A stretch of DNA of 64,000 bases from Heterostelium album PN500 (Eukaryota; Evosea; Eumycetozoa; Acytosteliales; Acytosteliaceae), in contig NW_008805065.1 of assembly GCF_000004825.1 (NCBI RefSeq), forward strand, positions 558,001 to 622,000, read 5' to 3'. Positions within the stretch are counted from its first letter, which is position 1, and the number at the start of each line of letters is the position of its first letter. This document shows, one piece after another, positions 10,472-24,000 of this stretch. The notes under the pieces were generated by a model. It was given only the letters and a program-made list of their open reading frames with translations. It was not told the DNA's origin and did no database searches. The position numbers and the translations under genes are program-made.

Positions 10472-11999
10472 TTAACTCATAAATTTATTATAAATTGGAA
10501 TGGTTCCGCTGGATTTGGTCAATGGTTTCTTGTCCTCGAAATGATATTGTTTGATTTTCGTTGGATCTTGACTGTTGATAGCCAAGACATAACAATAATG
10601 ACCTTGAATTAGATACCATTCTTCAAATTCATCGAATATCTCCAATCTTTCAGTTCTAATTTAATTTAATAAATGTAAATAAATAAATAACATTAACAAT
10701 CATTCGATCAGCATCTCTATTGTTTTTCTTTTCAATATACTTACTCTTTAACTCTTTCCTTTTCAATAAAGTAATTATATACATCTAACATATCCAATAC
10801 ATCTACACGTTTCCATCCGAAGCCAAGATATCTTTCTCTTTGATCTTTAATCTCTGGGAATGAATTGATTGATAATAATGGACATCCTTTATTCTATATA
10901 TATAAATATATAAATAGATATTAATAATCTTGGTGTATCTATCTATGATGTTAATTAATAATCAACTTACTTCAATATTTTTTATCATCATCGATCCGAA
11001 TTCATCATAGGGTTTAATTTGTTCGTAGGTAATGAAAACCGATTCTTTGAAACGATTGGATGTCCAGTTTATCAGTGAGTTACCTGCTTCGGTGGGAATG
11101 TAGATGATAACACACTCTGATAGGAACATAGTGGGTGCTTCAAAGTCGATGTTCAGCGCAGAGAACACTGAATCGAAACATTCTGTACCAGCTGTTAAAT
11201 CGATGGGTGCCACACGATAGTCTGATGTCTGTAGTGAATGATTTTCATCGTCCCACTTGGCATTGTCACCAATCAGCTGATTCAACTCTTTGCAACTCTT
11301 TATAATCTTTAACTTATTTACAATCACCTTTGAATAATCTACTTCATAATATATCATATTTTTAATACCTCTAGACTGTTGTTATTGTTATTATAATTAT
11401 AGTTGTTATTTGTTTGTAGAATGGTTAGATTAGTAACATATCATAACATAACATAACATAATTGCATATCATAGTTGAAACAAAGCATTACCTTCATTCT
11501 AAAATAGAGTGTATCGAATCCACATCCAAGACTGACAATCTGTATTGGTTTGGTAGAATCTGAATAGATGGCGAAGAACTGTTTAATGAATTGTTCGATT
11601 GCTTCCACTCTTGAAAAGAATCCTCTATTGATAAGAGGTGGTCTTCTTATAGGTGTCTTTACGAAATACTGTACAAATTCATCTTTATAATATCCTATAT
11701 TAACTGCTGATCTTTAAAAATTGATAATAACAATTTTAATTAGAATATAAATATAAGCATTGTAAAGTAAGTAGAATCAGAGATGAATGATTGATTCATT
11801 CTTTTATTCATTCGTTCATTAGTGCGTTCGTTCGTTTAACCTACAATTTACAAGATGCAGCATCATCATTTGTACCGATGACAGCTTCAATATGTTTATC
11901 TATATTCTGTTGTCTAGTTGATCTACTACTACTGGTAGAGCTACTATCACTTTGTGACGATTTGGGTTTAAAGAATGTTGGTATATTATCTTTTGACAT
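10472..11999 (-). CDS. Leucine carboxyl methyltransferase (LCMT1/PPM1-like)
   Basis: Five exons in transcript order, 11999-11845, 11711-11492, 11375-10971, 10893-10745 and 10655-10472, encode 370 residues. The family methylates the C-terminal leucine carboxylate of the PP2A catalytic subunit, using S-adenosylmethionine. The N terminus is Ser/Gln-rich. The conserved RRPPLINRGFFSRV block precedes the SAM-binding loop VSLGCGFDTLYFR. IYYEVDYSKVV-type and ECVIIYIPTEAGN-type segments follow, then GFGWKRVDVLDMLDVYN and a GHYCYVLAINS strand near the C terminus. These features fit PP2A methyltransferase better than a small-molecule O-methyltransferase. The first donor is GTAGGT, also used elsewhere in this window. 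Confidence 0.87.
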
Positions 12000-12293
12000 T
12001 ATTTATCGATAATTATTTGAAATCAATAAATTAAAAGGTTGTTTGAAAGCCAAAATGATCATCATAAAATTTCCAAAAATGTGAAAAAATGAACATCAAC
12101 ATATTTATTAGATATATTTAATATTATTAAGATAAAGATATATAAACTAACCATCATGATAGTTATTTGAATATAAATAATTTATTCAAAATATTAAAAA
12201 TAAAATTTCTTTTATCTATTACTATTTTACTACACCTTGATTGTTATAAACTGGTTCTCCTCGACATAACTTGGGATTTGGTGAAACAGTTGG

Positions 12294-13013
12294 TTACGGT
12301 TCAATTCCACCAGTGTTTATAATATTGAAAGGCTCCATTCCTCTAAAACCATTGTCACCCAATAAGATATCTCCTTTGTCAAGATATATATGACGCCACT
12401 CATGGTATGTGAGATGAATAATGGCATCATCTTTAACGCTACCAGGAAAGGCCTTTGACATGTATAAGATTGTACCAGAAGTGATGGATACAATAAATAA
12501 AACAATGTATCCAATCTTAAGTCAAGTGGCTTTTCAATTCTTCTGTACAATCCACTGAACCAACAATATTATCGTTACAGAAATAAAACTTAACTATCTC
12601 TCTATTTGATAGATCAGAATTATAACTATCTATTCTTTGTATAGAGTTAGAGTGTGTATCGATTTATCAATGTAGGTTGAGGAGGTATATCGTTTGTATA
12701 AACTCTACTGGATAAATATTCAATCATGGCCATTTTAACTCTATTAACTGTTGTTCTTGAGATCCTAAATAAAAATCCTGTAAGTAAATCAGTTGTATAA
12801 TGTCTCATATGAAACATTATGATTACTATCCTATCCAATGGTCGTAGGAATATAGTGGAGTTTGGATGGGTCAACGGATTATGAACAAGGTATTCATCTA
12901 GAATAATGTCAATGCTACTTTTTGATACATCAACTAACTTTTTGAATCTTTTATCTGGTAAATTGTAGAGTTCTATAACTACCTTATTTTTACTATAAAC
13001 CTCTATTTTAAAT
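12294..13013 (-). pseudogene. Decayed Harbinger-like (DDE_4-type) transposase
   Basis: Three frames in order carry pieces of one transposase. At about 13013-12647 an open frame holds KRFKKLVDVSKSSIDIIL and then a helix-turn-helix stretch LTGFLFRISRTTVNRV, as in the N-terminal domain of Harbinger/IS5-like transposases. At about 12600-12540 a different frame reads DNIVGSVDCTE, which looks like the first catalytic Asp segment. At 12462-12294 a further frame reads SKAFPGSVKDDAII and GDILLGDNGFRGM, matching the PGS..D and second-Asp regions. Frame changes and stops break it into at least three pieces, so it cannot be functional. It lies between the methyltransferase and the EEP-fold gene. Confidence 0.7.
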
Positions 13014-13049
13014 GTTAAATAAATGACATTGGTAAAAAATTACATTTAC

Positions 13050-13196
13050 AAAACAAAACTGGCTCCCAACAACTTTCGCCTGCGCATTAATTTTAAAAAA
13101 AATATAAAAATTATAAATTAGTGGGGTTAATGTGATCAGAGTGGTTTTTTTTATTTTATTCGATTTATGGTTACAAGCAAGAGCCAGTTTTGTTTT
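13050..13196. repeat. 16-bp perfect inverted repeat at the end of the EEP gene
   Basis: The 16 bases at 13050-13065 are the exact reverse complement of 13181-13196, separated by 115 bases. The right arm overlaps the last codons of the EEP-fold gene. The repeat may be a leftover of a small inserted element or a local inverted duplication. Confidence 0.75.
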
Positions 13197-14225
13197 GTTT
13201 ATTATTTCTTCTTCCACTTCTTGATTTAGTTGTTGTTGCTTTGGGTGCTGATTTTTTCTTATTTTCATCATCATCGTCCCCATCACCATTATCATTCTCT
13301 CCATCATCGTCATCATCTTCCTCTTGTTCATCATCTTCATATGATATAACATTCTCACAGACCAGTTGTAAGTTTTCCTGACATTTAAACTCTACAGAGC
13401 AAGAGACTGGAACATGGTCAGAATAATGTCCCATATTTCGATGGAGCTTTTGGTTGATTATTTTGATGTTGGGTTTTTTTTTTCCAGTCCACCCAGCCAG
13501 AATGTTGTCACAATGAGACACATGAAAGACACAAGACATGGTCGTTCCATGAGTTTCATCCAATGCTTTGACAGTGTTCTGAGGAAGCTTAGCTTTGTTA
13601 AAATCACCAACTAAAAGTGACAGACCAGTATGTATAAATTCCAAAATACCATCGTCTGTGTTTTCATAGGTTGAGAAATCATTCCAATTATTTAGCAATT
13701 CTTGTGATTTTTCAAATGTATCTTTATTGGTGCCAGCATAGAAATGGATACCATATACCCCAATATAGACATCAACGAACTTAAAGACCACTCTTCTACC
13801 AATATCTGACTCGTACTTTTCATGATCGACAAATTCAGAATAATCTTTTATTGTGTAGCAATACTCCAAATATTCAGGGTTCCAAAAGAAAACAACTTGT
13901 TCTCCGTTTTTAGAGTCGGTGTCATCGCGGAAAATCTTAGTTAACTTGGTGTATTGGTATTCTAATGATTAACAAAGTGAGTTAGGTTTGAAGTGGTTCA
14001 CAATTGTGTGTCCATGGAATACATACTAGACTTCTCACTGAGCTTTTTAAGAACTTCATCTGATTCACTAGACACCTCTATCAACACAAAGAGGTGAAAA
14101 TTCATCATCAAACTAGATAGATCATTGAGGAACATATCAAGGTGAACATTATCCAATATCTTGTCAGACAAATGATGTACGTTCCACGTACCAACATTAA
14201 TGGTGTAGTCTTTTTTTTGATTCAT
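13171..14225 (-). CDS. Endonuclease/exonuclease/phosphatase-fold protein with acidic tail
   Basis: There are two exons in transcript order, 14225-14027 and 13961-13171, joined across a 65-base intron (GTATGT donor, ATTAG acceptor), giving 329 residues. The fold is that of DNase I, APE1 and inositol-phosphatase relatives. Seen motifs are TINVGTWNVHHLSDKI at the N terminus (first metal-binding strand), a LIEVSSES segment with the expected Glu, LLVGDFNKAK (the GDFN motif), and HYSDHVPVSCSV near residue 250 with the catalytic Asp-His pair. The main metal and catalytic residues thus appear present. After this comes an acidic Asp/Glu/Asn run and then a basic, Lys/Arg-rich end that could be a nuclear signal. 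The substrate (DNA, RNA or phospholipid) cannot be told from sequence. Confidence 0.75.
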
Positions 14226-15029
14226 TCTGGTATTAAAAATATGAAAAGAAAATTATCTAGTTATAAAAGTGATTAATATTTATTTTTTTGTTACTCAGTT
14301 ACAATATTTTCGAAATTTTGTCACTCAACATTTTTTTTATGATATTTTGAGTTGAGATATTTTTTCATATTTTTCACCAGTGACGATATGAAATTCTGAA
14401 GTTCACTAAATAATGGTATTTAGTGACAATATTCATTAGAAATCTATAAATTGTTTTTTATATCTTTAAGATATCTATTTTTTCGGTAGCAACAAACCCG
14501 ATATCTCCAACAAATCTAGATTCAATGTCGTTCCCAAAGATATCGAGGAGTTAGATACTAGCTTTGAATTGGAAGTAAAAAATCAATGATTTATCATCAT
14601 ATCTCTAGCAAGGAAGGTTTCGATAATGATAAAGATAGAGATTTTTGTGGCAAAAAACTAAAAAAAATTTACCTTTAGTTTAGTTGTTTTTTTGGTTCGC
14701 TTCTTACTAAAAATAACTTTTGTATTTAGATTATTTTTTTCTTTCCTGACCTTCAAAGGTTTGAATTCAAAAAGATCCCAATTCCAATTTTATCAAGAAT
14801 CATTAAAATAAATAGATTCAAGATTGGTAGATTCATCATCAGATGATCAACTGAAAACTCAAATTTGAAGAAGAAAAGAAATGGGGAGCTAAAGTCATCT
14901 CCCAAACCTACAACTATAGATTTAGATACATCATAGGAATTATCATAAATAAATGAATAACAAATCTACACAGTGTTTGATTAACTCCATTCTACAAAAA
15001 TGTTTTTTATTAAATTTGAGAATTATTAA
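14226..15029. other. Intergenic region with a possible coding remnant
   Basis: The sequence is mostly AT-rich. A plus-strand frame of about 36 codons near 14478-14588 is less AT-rich and contains NVVPKDIEELDTSFELEVK before a stop. It may be a gene relic, but I cannot assign it. A small 8-bp hairpin sits at 14404-14425 (arms CACTAAAT and ATTTAGTG). Confidence 0.35.
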
Positions 15030-18000
15030 TTAACAAATATTTCTAAGTACACAACCTTCGAATGCTAAACCAGGACCAAAAGCAAGTCCAATTGAATATT
15101 GTGGAAGTGATTTAGATTTTCTGGCGTGATCCATTACAAAGAGAACGGAAGCACTCGACATATTACCGAATGCTTTGTAGATAGACCAGGAATGACTGTT
15201 CTGAGTGGATACAATGTCGAGTGAGTTTTCAATGGACATTAGAATGGCTTTGCCACCGGTGTGAATAAGGAATTCATAGTCTTTAAAGTTGGTCGAGTGT
15301 GTCTGTGCTTTCGTCTTCTCAAGCAACTCTCTGACAAACGTTTCGATTCCACCGCCAATGTGATGAGGAATCGACTGATCCAAACCTAAATCCCATCCAT
15401 TCGTACTAATTTCCCAGGTCATCGTATGTGCAGTACCTGGCACCGATCTATTCATAGATGTCAGCACTTCAAACAAAGGTCTTTCATAAATTGATGGATT
15501 ACAACTAAAAATAATAGTATTAATAAATATTAGATTGTTAACAATGAACATGAGATATTCAATTCAATTCAAATATATTTTTACAACTTACCCTAGAATA
15601 TATGCTGCTGATCCATCTGCAAATATAGTTGAAGCAACAATCTGGTCAACTCCTTCGTTGGTGGTAAAATGAGTGGAACATATCTCTGTGCAAACTACTA
15701 GAATTCTATTCTTAGCATTGTGACAAGCCAGTGAGCAAGCTGCACGTAGAGATGAAAGACCGGCAAGACAACCCATAAAGTTAATGGAGACACGCTCGAC
15801 ATCGCGATTAAGTCCGAGTTTCTCGATGAGAAGGAAGTTGATGTCTGGCACTACGACACCGGTGCTCGATACCGATACGATATGGGTGATATCTTCGACA
15901 TTGCCACCCCAGTCTTTAATGGCTTTCTCACAGGACTCACGTGAGAGACTGGGAGCTGCTTTAATGAATTGTCCGTTGACATCAGAGATATTCTCATTCT
16001 TTCGTTGCTTCAGCGAAGTTTCAGGTAGGAGTGGATTTCTAAAGAGGTGACGTGTTTTAATGTGAGATTGTTCGAATATCTTTACTACTTTATCGACGGT
16101 TTCAGGATCGTCAGAGAAATCCTTGGACATTGTTGCTCCTAGATCGTCTTGGTAGAGTGGACCGTTCGGTACTGCAGTTCCCATGCCAAGTATGTAAGGA
16201 TTGATATTGTTACTGATGGTTGGCATGACAAGTGATAGCATTGGTGACAATGAGCGTGTTGGTGATGATGAAGTAGGAGATGAAAGAGGTGTTCCTCTGC
16301 CAGAGCTATTGCTACCGGTGGTGTTAGAAGTGATACGATCACCATTATTGATAAGTGACTTGGCATGAACTGTACGTAAGAGTGGATTCGTTTTACTTGA
16401 TGGGACAGGTGATGACTGTAACTTGTTGTATTGAGGTAGATTATTTGTTGAGTTGTGGAGTGAAGACTTTTCTTTGGTGATTGGCAGCAGTGATGGCAAC
16501 TCAATATTTGGAACGGATGACTTTCGAGGTAATACATATGATAGCTTTGGTAGTGGGGATGTTCTAACATCAACTTTGAATTTAGCTTTAGATGTATCTT
16601 CCGATGCCGAGAGTAGTGCAGTGGTAGTTCCTTTAGAAGTGCCTGTTGCAAGGTTTGCAATCTTTTGAATAATATTTTTGATACTTGATGATGACAGTTG
16701 AATGTGTGTGAATAGATTCTTTTCATACTCTTTATCAATCCATGATTTGAATTGAACTGTCAATAGTGAATCTAAACCATATTCCTTGAGTTTGGTGTCT
16801 GGATTCAACTTGGAATGATTGACAGAGAGTAGGTTGGCTACCTTGTTGGTGATTCTCTCTTCTAGTGAAATGTCATCTTTTCCATTGTCCAACCTGTTAT
16901 CGTTTTCATTGATAACTACAAGATGTGCCATCTTTGGACGCATATGTGGGAAAGAATCGAAATACAGTTGAGCGTTGATGGGACTGACAATCAGTTGACG
17001 TGGAGGATGGCAACTCTCGTTTCCACTTAGCGCGCACTCCAATGCACCAAAGAATCTCGGTAGAGAGAGTGACGGTAGACCTCTATTAAGGAACAACTCT
17101 TCTATTGCTTCGTTGTCAGCGACTTTACCCTCACTTTGAAGTGGTCCCCAGTTGAAGGATAGCGATGGTAAGCCCGCTGAAATACGGAAATTACAAAGAG
17201 CATCGAGAACTGCGTTGGAAGAATTATAACTGGCTTGTCCATTGTATCCTGTTATCGATGTAATCGAAGAGAAAAGTACAAAGTAATCTAGTTTCCAACC
17301 AGAGATAATGGAGAGACGATGAAGGTTGATTGCACCAATGACCTTTGGATCATGGACTTTGTTTATGACATCGATATTCACTTGATCGAATGGAACATCA
17401 TAGTAGATGGCTGCCAAATGGAATACTGCTTGAATAGGTGGAACTTCAAGCTTCTGAACAGAGGATGTAAGTGAATCCATATTAGCGATATCCACTTGGA
17501 TGTGGTGAATTGCTGGTTTCGATCGATTCAATTGGAGTCGCTTAATAAGAGTCTCAAGCTTCCAACCAAGTGAAGAACGTGAGATTACAACAATGTCAGA
17601 TGCATTCGATCGATTGGCTAACCATTTAATGAGTTCCAATGAAATACCTGTTTGTCCAGTAATGATTACGGTATTGCTGATATCCAATTTGTAATTGGGA
17701 ATTGGAACTAAAGTTGGTGATTTGAATAGAGGAATGAGAATATCTTTATCAATTGATTTACAATCAATTACAATCTTCCCAATATGTTTTCTTTCACTCA
17801 TTGATTCGACAGCTGCTCTCGATTTGCTAGCGGAATAAACATTGATTGGAATGATCTCTAGTGATCCAGAGCTAATGTTATCCATAATCTCAGAGAGCAT
17901 CGATTGTAAGAGTTGTGGACGTTCATCGATAAGTCGCTCCAAGTCAACAGCAGAGTAGGAAGTATCTCTTTTGAAGTTGGACATATCCAATGGTTCGTTG

Positions 18001-21000
18001 GCATAGATGTGTGTGACCGAGAGATCTGCAATACGTCCAAAAGATGCCAACGATTCAAAATTGGCGTTCATGAACTCTCCAGATAGAGTATTGAGGAGGA
18101 CATTGACGCCAGACGATGTCTCTTTGATTCGGTCGGCAAACTCCTTGGTTCTACTATTGTAGACACCACACAACATTTCACCGAAACGCTCTTTTAGTAA
18201 CTCTTGTTTCTCAGTGGAGCCAGCAGTTGCAAACACTCGGAGGGCAGATTTCATCTTTAGGAGATTGAGAGCAGCCATACCAACACCACCGGTGGCACCA
18301 TGAATCAACACTGATTCGTGTCGAGTATCAAGTTTGGCAACATTGAAAAGCGAGTAGAATGCCGTACAGTATACAACTGGAATCGATGCTGCTTCCTCGT
18401 AGCTAAGCATCGATGGTTTCATTACAACTAGATTTTGATTGGTTACGACGTGTGAGCCAAGCGAATGACGTGCAAAACCAACCACTTCATCACCGACACT
18501 GAATTGGTCGACTTGCTCACCAATACGAGAAATGATTCCAGAACATTCAAGTCCGAATGGAGGATTGTAGATATCACCCTTACGGAATATCTCTTGTGGA
18601 AGTAATCCTCGCATAAATAGGTAGTCTTTGAAATTGAGACCGACTGCCTTCACCGAGATCTCAATCTCTGAACTGCCAAGCGGTGAACGTGTTACACAAT
18701 GGAATCCCAACTTGGCATCGGAAAGACAAGCCACATTGTTAATATTCTTTTCATAGGCACCACTGCTTTCCAGAAGTGTATCTCTTGGAACCGGGGTTAA
18801 ACGTGGTACCAATATCTTTCCACCTTTGATAATGAACTCAGAGTCTGCCAACTTGTCAGATTTGCCAGTTAGATTGATCAGTGTCTTCATATCGGTTGTA
18901 TCCTCATCGTCAATGTCAATCATGGTGATCGATAGTGTTGGATATTCATTGGCAGCTGTTCTTGCAATTCCTATCAAACTGGCATTCAGATAGTTGCGAG
19001 AGTTCAGTGTGCACGAGTTCTTTGTTACAATAGCCAGTTTCGGTGCCGAACCAACTGGTATCGTTGCCAACTTTTGAATGAGAGTAACCAACTCCTGAGT
19101 GACCAGTTTATAATTTCCACTGAGTGTTTCCAGCCCGTGGAAATAGAATAGGTAGTTGGAACCTTTTATGCGATCCATTGAAGTTTCGATATTCTGAGAT
19201 TCAATGATTTCCACTTCGTGCGCGGAAACCGATGCTTCCCGCAATAGCTTGTGAAGTTTTCTTGTGGGATTGGTCGGGTGAACCTGTGTCTTTGATACAA
19301 TGAGTGAGATCTTTTGAATATCATCCTCGAGGTGCTCCGTATTCATCGGTAGTTTCTGTGACAAAACAACAAAAGAATGTGAAGCACCCATTTGTCCCAT
19401 TGCGTTGGGTGGACTGATAGTTATAGTCTGTGGGAATCCTTCTTTGTGTAGCAACTTTGACCATTGTTCGGGAGCGAGTGAACAATGATCGGATCGTTGA
19501 TTGTCAGAGTATTGCCACCACTGATGGAAACAACCAAATACAATATCACTGAAGATAATGTTCTTTGATGGTTCAATAAAGAGAAGCCATCCACTGGGAC
19601 TAGTGATATGATTGAGTTGTTCAAGAGCATACGGTAGATTGGAAACAGCATGTACAACATAGGACATTAACACCATATCGTATGAGCCAGGCAAGAATCC
19701 TTGCGCGACAACATCACGTTCCAAATCTAGTGTTTTGAATTTCATTGAAAAGTTGTGAGGTAGCTTGGCACTCTTTTCAATCTCCTCGTTCATTGTAGTG
19801 ACGAAACCAGCCGAAACATCGGTGAAAGTATATTCTATCTCGATTCGTTGCTTTGGTCCACCAAGAATCAAGTTGAACGTGTTGAGAAGTCGATAGGTTA
19901 AACTACCAGTTCCACCACCAATCTCGAGTATTCTGAATACTCTTGGCTCAGATAGCTTCGAAGTGATAGCATGTTGGATAGTGTCTGCCAATTGCTCCAA
20001 GTAGTAGGTTACTGAAGACGAATGAGTATAGAACTTGCTGAGCAGATCATTCTCAAACAATGAGTGGCAAGCGGAACTGTCTCCTGTCAACAGAGCAGGT
20101 ATTAGGTTGGCAGCTCTCTCAACCAACTCGAATTCAACAAGCGCCTTGGGGTATCGGTCGAGTATCATTGCTTTTTGAATTGACATATCGGCATCCAACT
20201 CTCCGTTGGGATCGAGATCGATACGATTATCAATCAATATCGATTGGAGACGTGTGAGGAATCGTGTGAATTTCGAGTGAATCTGATACTGGGTGAGCAA
20301 CTCGGGAATCGGGGTTGCGATAAACTTGAGAAGATTGTAACCTAGCAGATATTTGCTCAACGATTGGTTAACCAGTTTGGCGCAATACAAGACGAATTGG
20401 AAATCCATAAGTATCTGACTTTCGGCAGCTTGTTGTGGCAGTTTCTCAGGCACAATAGAGAATGGCGATGGCAATGGTGACTCTTTGGTTTGCCAGTTCA
20501 TAGTGAATACATTGTCACATGGGAATTTGATTTGATCACTATGATTCTTATCGAGTGTCTTTACTGTGAAACGTTTCATTGATAAAAGATTTTGTCCACT
20601 CGGGGTAAGGAGCTGAGTAGAACCGGTTATCTCAAACTGACCACGATGCAGAATCTTTGTGTAAAGATAAAGGTTATCGACTGGCTGCGAGTTGAGATGT
20701 TGTAACAGCTCCAAGTTGATGTGTACGTTCTCTGCCTGTGCCACTACAAAGTGTTGACGATTGTCTAACAGCGCCAACATTCCGTGGAAACAGTTGTCGA
20801 TTAAACAAGCATTCAGAATGTGATGAGGTCCACCCTTTACATGGAAAGGAATGTTTGCCATTGAACAATCTGGACCGATATCGATTGATTCTACTCTCTG
20901 GAATGTCGGTCCATAATTCAATCCAAGTCTCGATATCTTTTGATAGAGATCGGTCTTTCCGATTGTTGTGAATTTACAAGTAGACATCAAACTAGCGATA

Positions 21001-24000
21001 TCAACTCGGGTGGTGTCGTTAGTTGGCTGCAACAATGAGAGTCGTGCATTGGCAGTCTTTGTCCATGCCTGAGTCTTCTCACCATCCTTTTGAAAGAATT
21101 GAACTTTGTAGCTGTTGTTGTTGTTCAAAGTGACTTCATCAAAGACGGTTTCCAAGTATTGTTGTTCACCATCGACCAAGAAGAATGGACTTTGGAACTC
21201 GATGCTCGATATCATGATATCCATCTGACGCGGATACATTGCTTGGATGATTGCATCGATATAACCTGCACCTGGGAACAAAGCTTTTCCTTTTACTTTG
21301 TGGTCTTTCAGATATTCAAAGGGACGACGATTACAATCGATGATACTCTCATATCGTTGAAGTCCCTGAATAGCTTGATGTCCCAAGATGGTACCTGACG
21401 GTCCTGATAAACGACAATCGATAGAGTACTGCGGTTCATTCCAATAGACGTCGGTGTCCCACTGGTATCTAGGTAGAAGATTTACTCGCTCACGCCAAAC
21501 TGGACTACTCAACTCTTGATGTGAGAATTGCGATGTGAAATTGACATTGCAGCCATTGCAGTGAAGTATAGCTATTGAAGTATTGAATGAAACCAGTTCA
21601 TCTTTGTTTCTATAAAGCGACGGTATTACGTTGGCATTTGGAACGATCTTATTGATCAAGTAGGAGAGTGTTGGATGCGGTGTAATCTCCAAGAATATCA
21701 AGTTGTCCGATGGCTCCGACGCAATATCATAGATCGACTCTATTGCACCTTTAAACTGTACTGGATGGCGGAGATTACGATAGATGTAACGAGCATCAAC
21801 TGGATCGGTTTGAAGACTACCAGTCACAGTCGAGAAAAGTGGAATCTTATTGTGTAGAACACTCGGTAGGTCTGTCAAACTCTCGAAAACTCTTGACTTT
21901 AGAACCTTTTGATGTGAAGAATGGAATGAGCAAGGTGACTTTAAAAAGACATTAAAGATACCAAGTGCCGTTAGATCGTTGGAGAACTCTTGTAGTTTAT
22001 CTTCGACACCCGTTATCACCAATGAATCAAGAGAGTTGTAGCAAGCGATTTCCAACTCTGGATATTTTGAATGGTAGTCGGCATTGAATGTATCAGATGT
22101 CAAAGTGACTGCCAACATCTTTCCACTTCCAATCGTAATATTTTGAAGACTACTACGATGATATACTATTTTTACAGCTTCTTCCAATGTCAAAGCACCA
22201 GAACAATATGCAGATGTAACTTCACCAAAACTTAAAAAAATAACATTTAGTTAAATATCACATCCATTTCCTTCATAATAAATAATAAAAATAACATACC
22301 TGTGACCAACTACAAAAGATGGTTCTACTCCCCATTGACGATAGAGTGATACCAAACCACATTGCAAGAGGAAAAGAGCTGGTTGTGCAATGATGGGATG
22401 GTGTATCTCCAGTGAATCATCGGGCAATGAAATTAGCTTCTCGAGGATACTATAACCAAACAGTGGTTTAAATAGCGAGTCAATATGGTCAACGGTTTCT
22501 TTATATATACTTTCGGCTTGATAGAGTTCACTTCCCATGCCTTTCCACTGTGGACCCTGACCACAGAATACAAATACAACTTTACTACTATTTACACTGT
22601 CGATACTACTATCGTTGTTATCGGTTGACGAAGCAGAGAGTTGACTTGAAACCGATACACCTTGTTCTATAAACTCCTTCCAATCTTTGGCGAAATATAC
22701 TTTTCTGTGAGAGAGATGCGATTTGTTGAGTGATTGATGCATCACAAACTCTTTGAAATCAACATTTCTATGAATATCACCATTACTAATAATATCTTCC
22801 GTATATTTATTTAAAGAGTGTTGTGAATTTGCACTTAAAGGTACTAAGTATCTAAACCCATCATTTCTAAATAAATTAAAAAAAAAAAAAAGAATAAAAA
22901 AATATGAATAAATATAATCCTTGCACAATTTTTTTTTTTTTCATCAGATGATGATATCAACTGATTTTTCAACACTTACTGTTTATTTTCAATATCAGTT
23001 GAAATGCTCTGATATTCTTCAATGATAAGATGACAATTAGAACCTCCGAAACCAAATGAATTGATACCGATCCTTACTGAATGTTCAGGGAAATCTTCGA
23101 TTTGTTTGACTACATCGATATTCCAATCTTCGAATGGAATGGCTGGATTTGGTTTGTTAAAGTTGATGGTTGGCACCAACAGTCTGTTCTTTAGCATCAT
23201 ACAGACTTTGATAAGCGATGCAATACCGGCTGCACTCTCGAGATGACCGATGTTTGACTTGACCGAACCGATCTTCAGTGGATAGCCTACGGAGTGATTG
23301 GCGCTAAACACTTCATGTAGAGCTTGAACTTCAATTGGATCACCCACCGGTGTACCAGTACCGTGTGCTTCGACGTAGAAGATATCCGATGGGTTCAGAG
23401 CAGCCTTGTTTAGAGTTGTCCGGATATTCTCTGCTTGCGAGCTGATCGAAGGTGTTGTTAGACTGGATTTGTTGAATTTACCATCTTCGTTGGTACTACC
23501 TCCACGAATGACACCGTAGATTCTGTTACCATCTCGCTCCGCTGCCGCTAGACTCTTCAACACAACGATACCGGCACCTTCACCTCTGACATATCCTTTG
23601 GCATCGGCATCGAACGCTCGACAATGTCCATCGGGATTCAACACTCCGAGACTCGAGAATGCAGCGCTGGTCGACGGATCCAACAAGGCGTTGACACCAC
23701 CACAAAGTGCAACTTCCGACTCGCCAGAAAGAATCGATTGACAACCCAAGTTCACAGAGACTAACGACGATGAACAAGCGGTATCAATAGTGATGGAAGG
23801 ACCACGAAAGTCGAAACAATAGGAAATACGATTGGATATGATCGATCCATTCGTTCCTGTCATTGTGTACGGTGGTAACTCTGCCGATGGAGCACCTTTA
23901 AACTGAAGCTTCATATAGTCGTAATTGGAAACACCCATAAAAACACCGATTTTCGAGCCACGCAGCGAAAAAGGTGGAATTTGGGCATCCTCTAGCGCTT

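Noticed and set aside
10472-11999. Methyltransferase as a tailoring enzyme for the Steely product
   Set aside because: Its RRPPLINRG and LGCGFDT segments fit the PP2A leucine carboxyl methyltransferase family rather than small-molecule O-methyltransferases.
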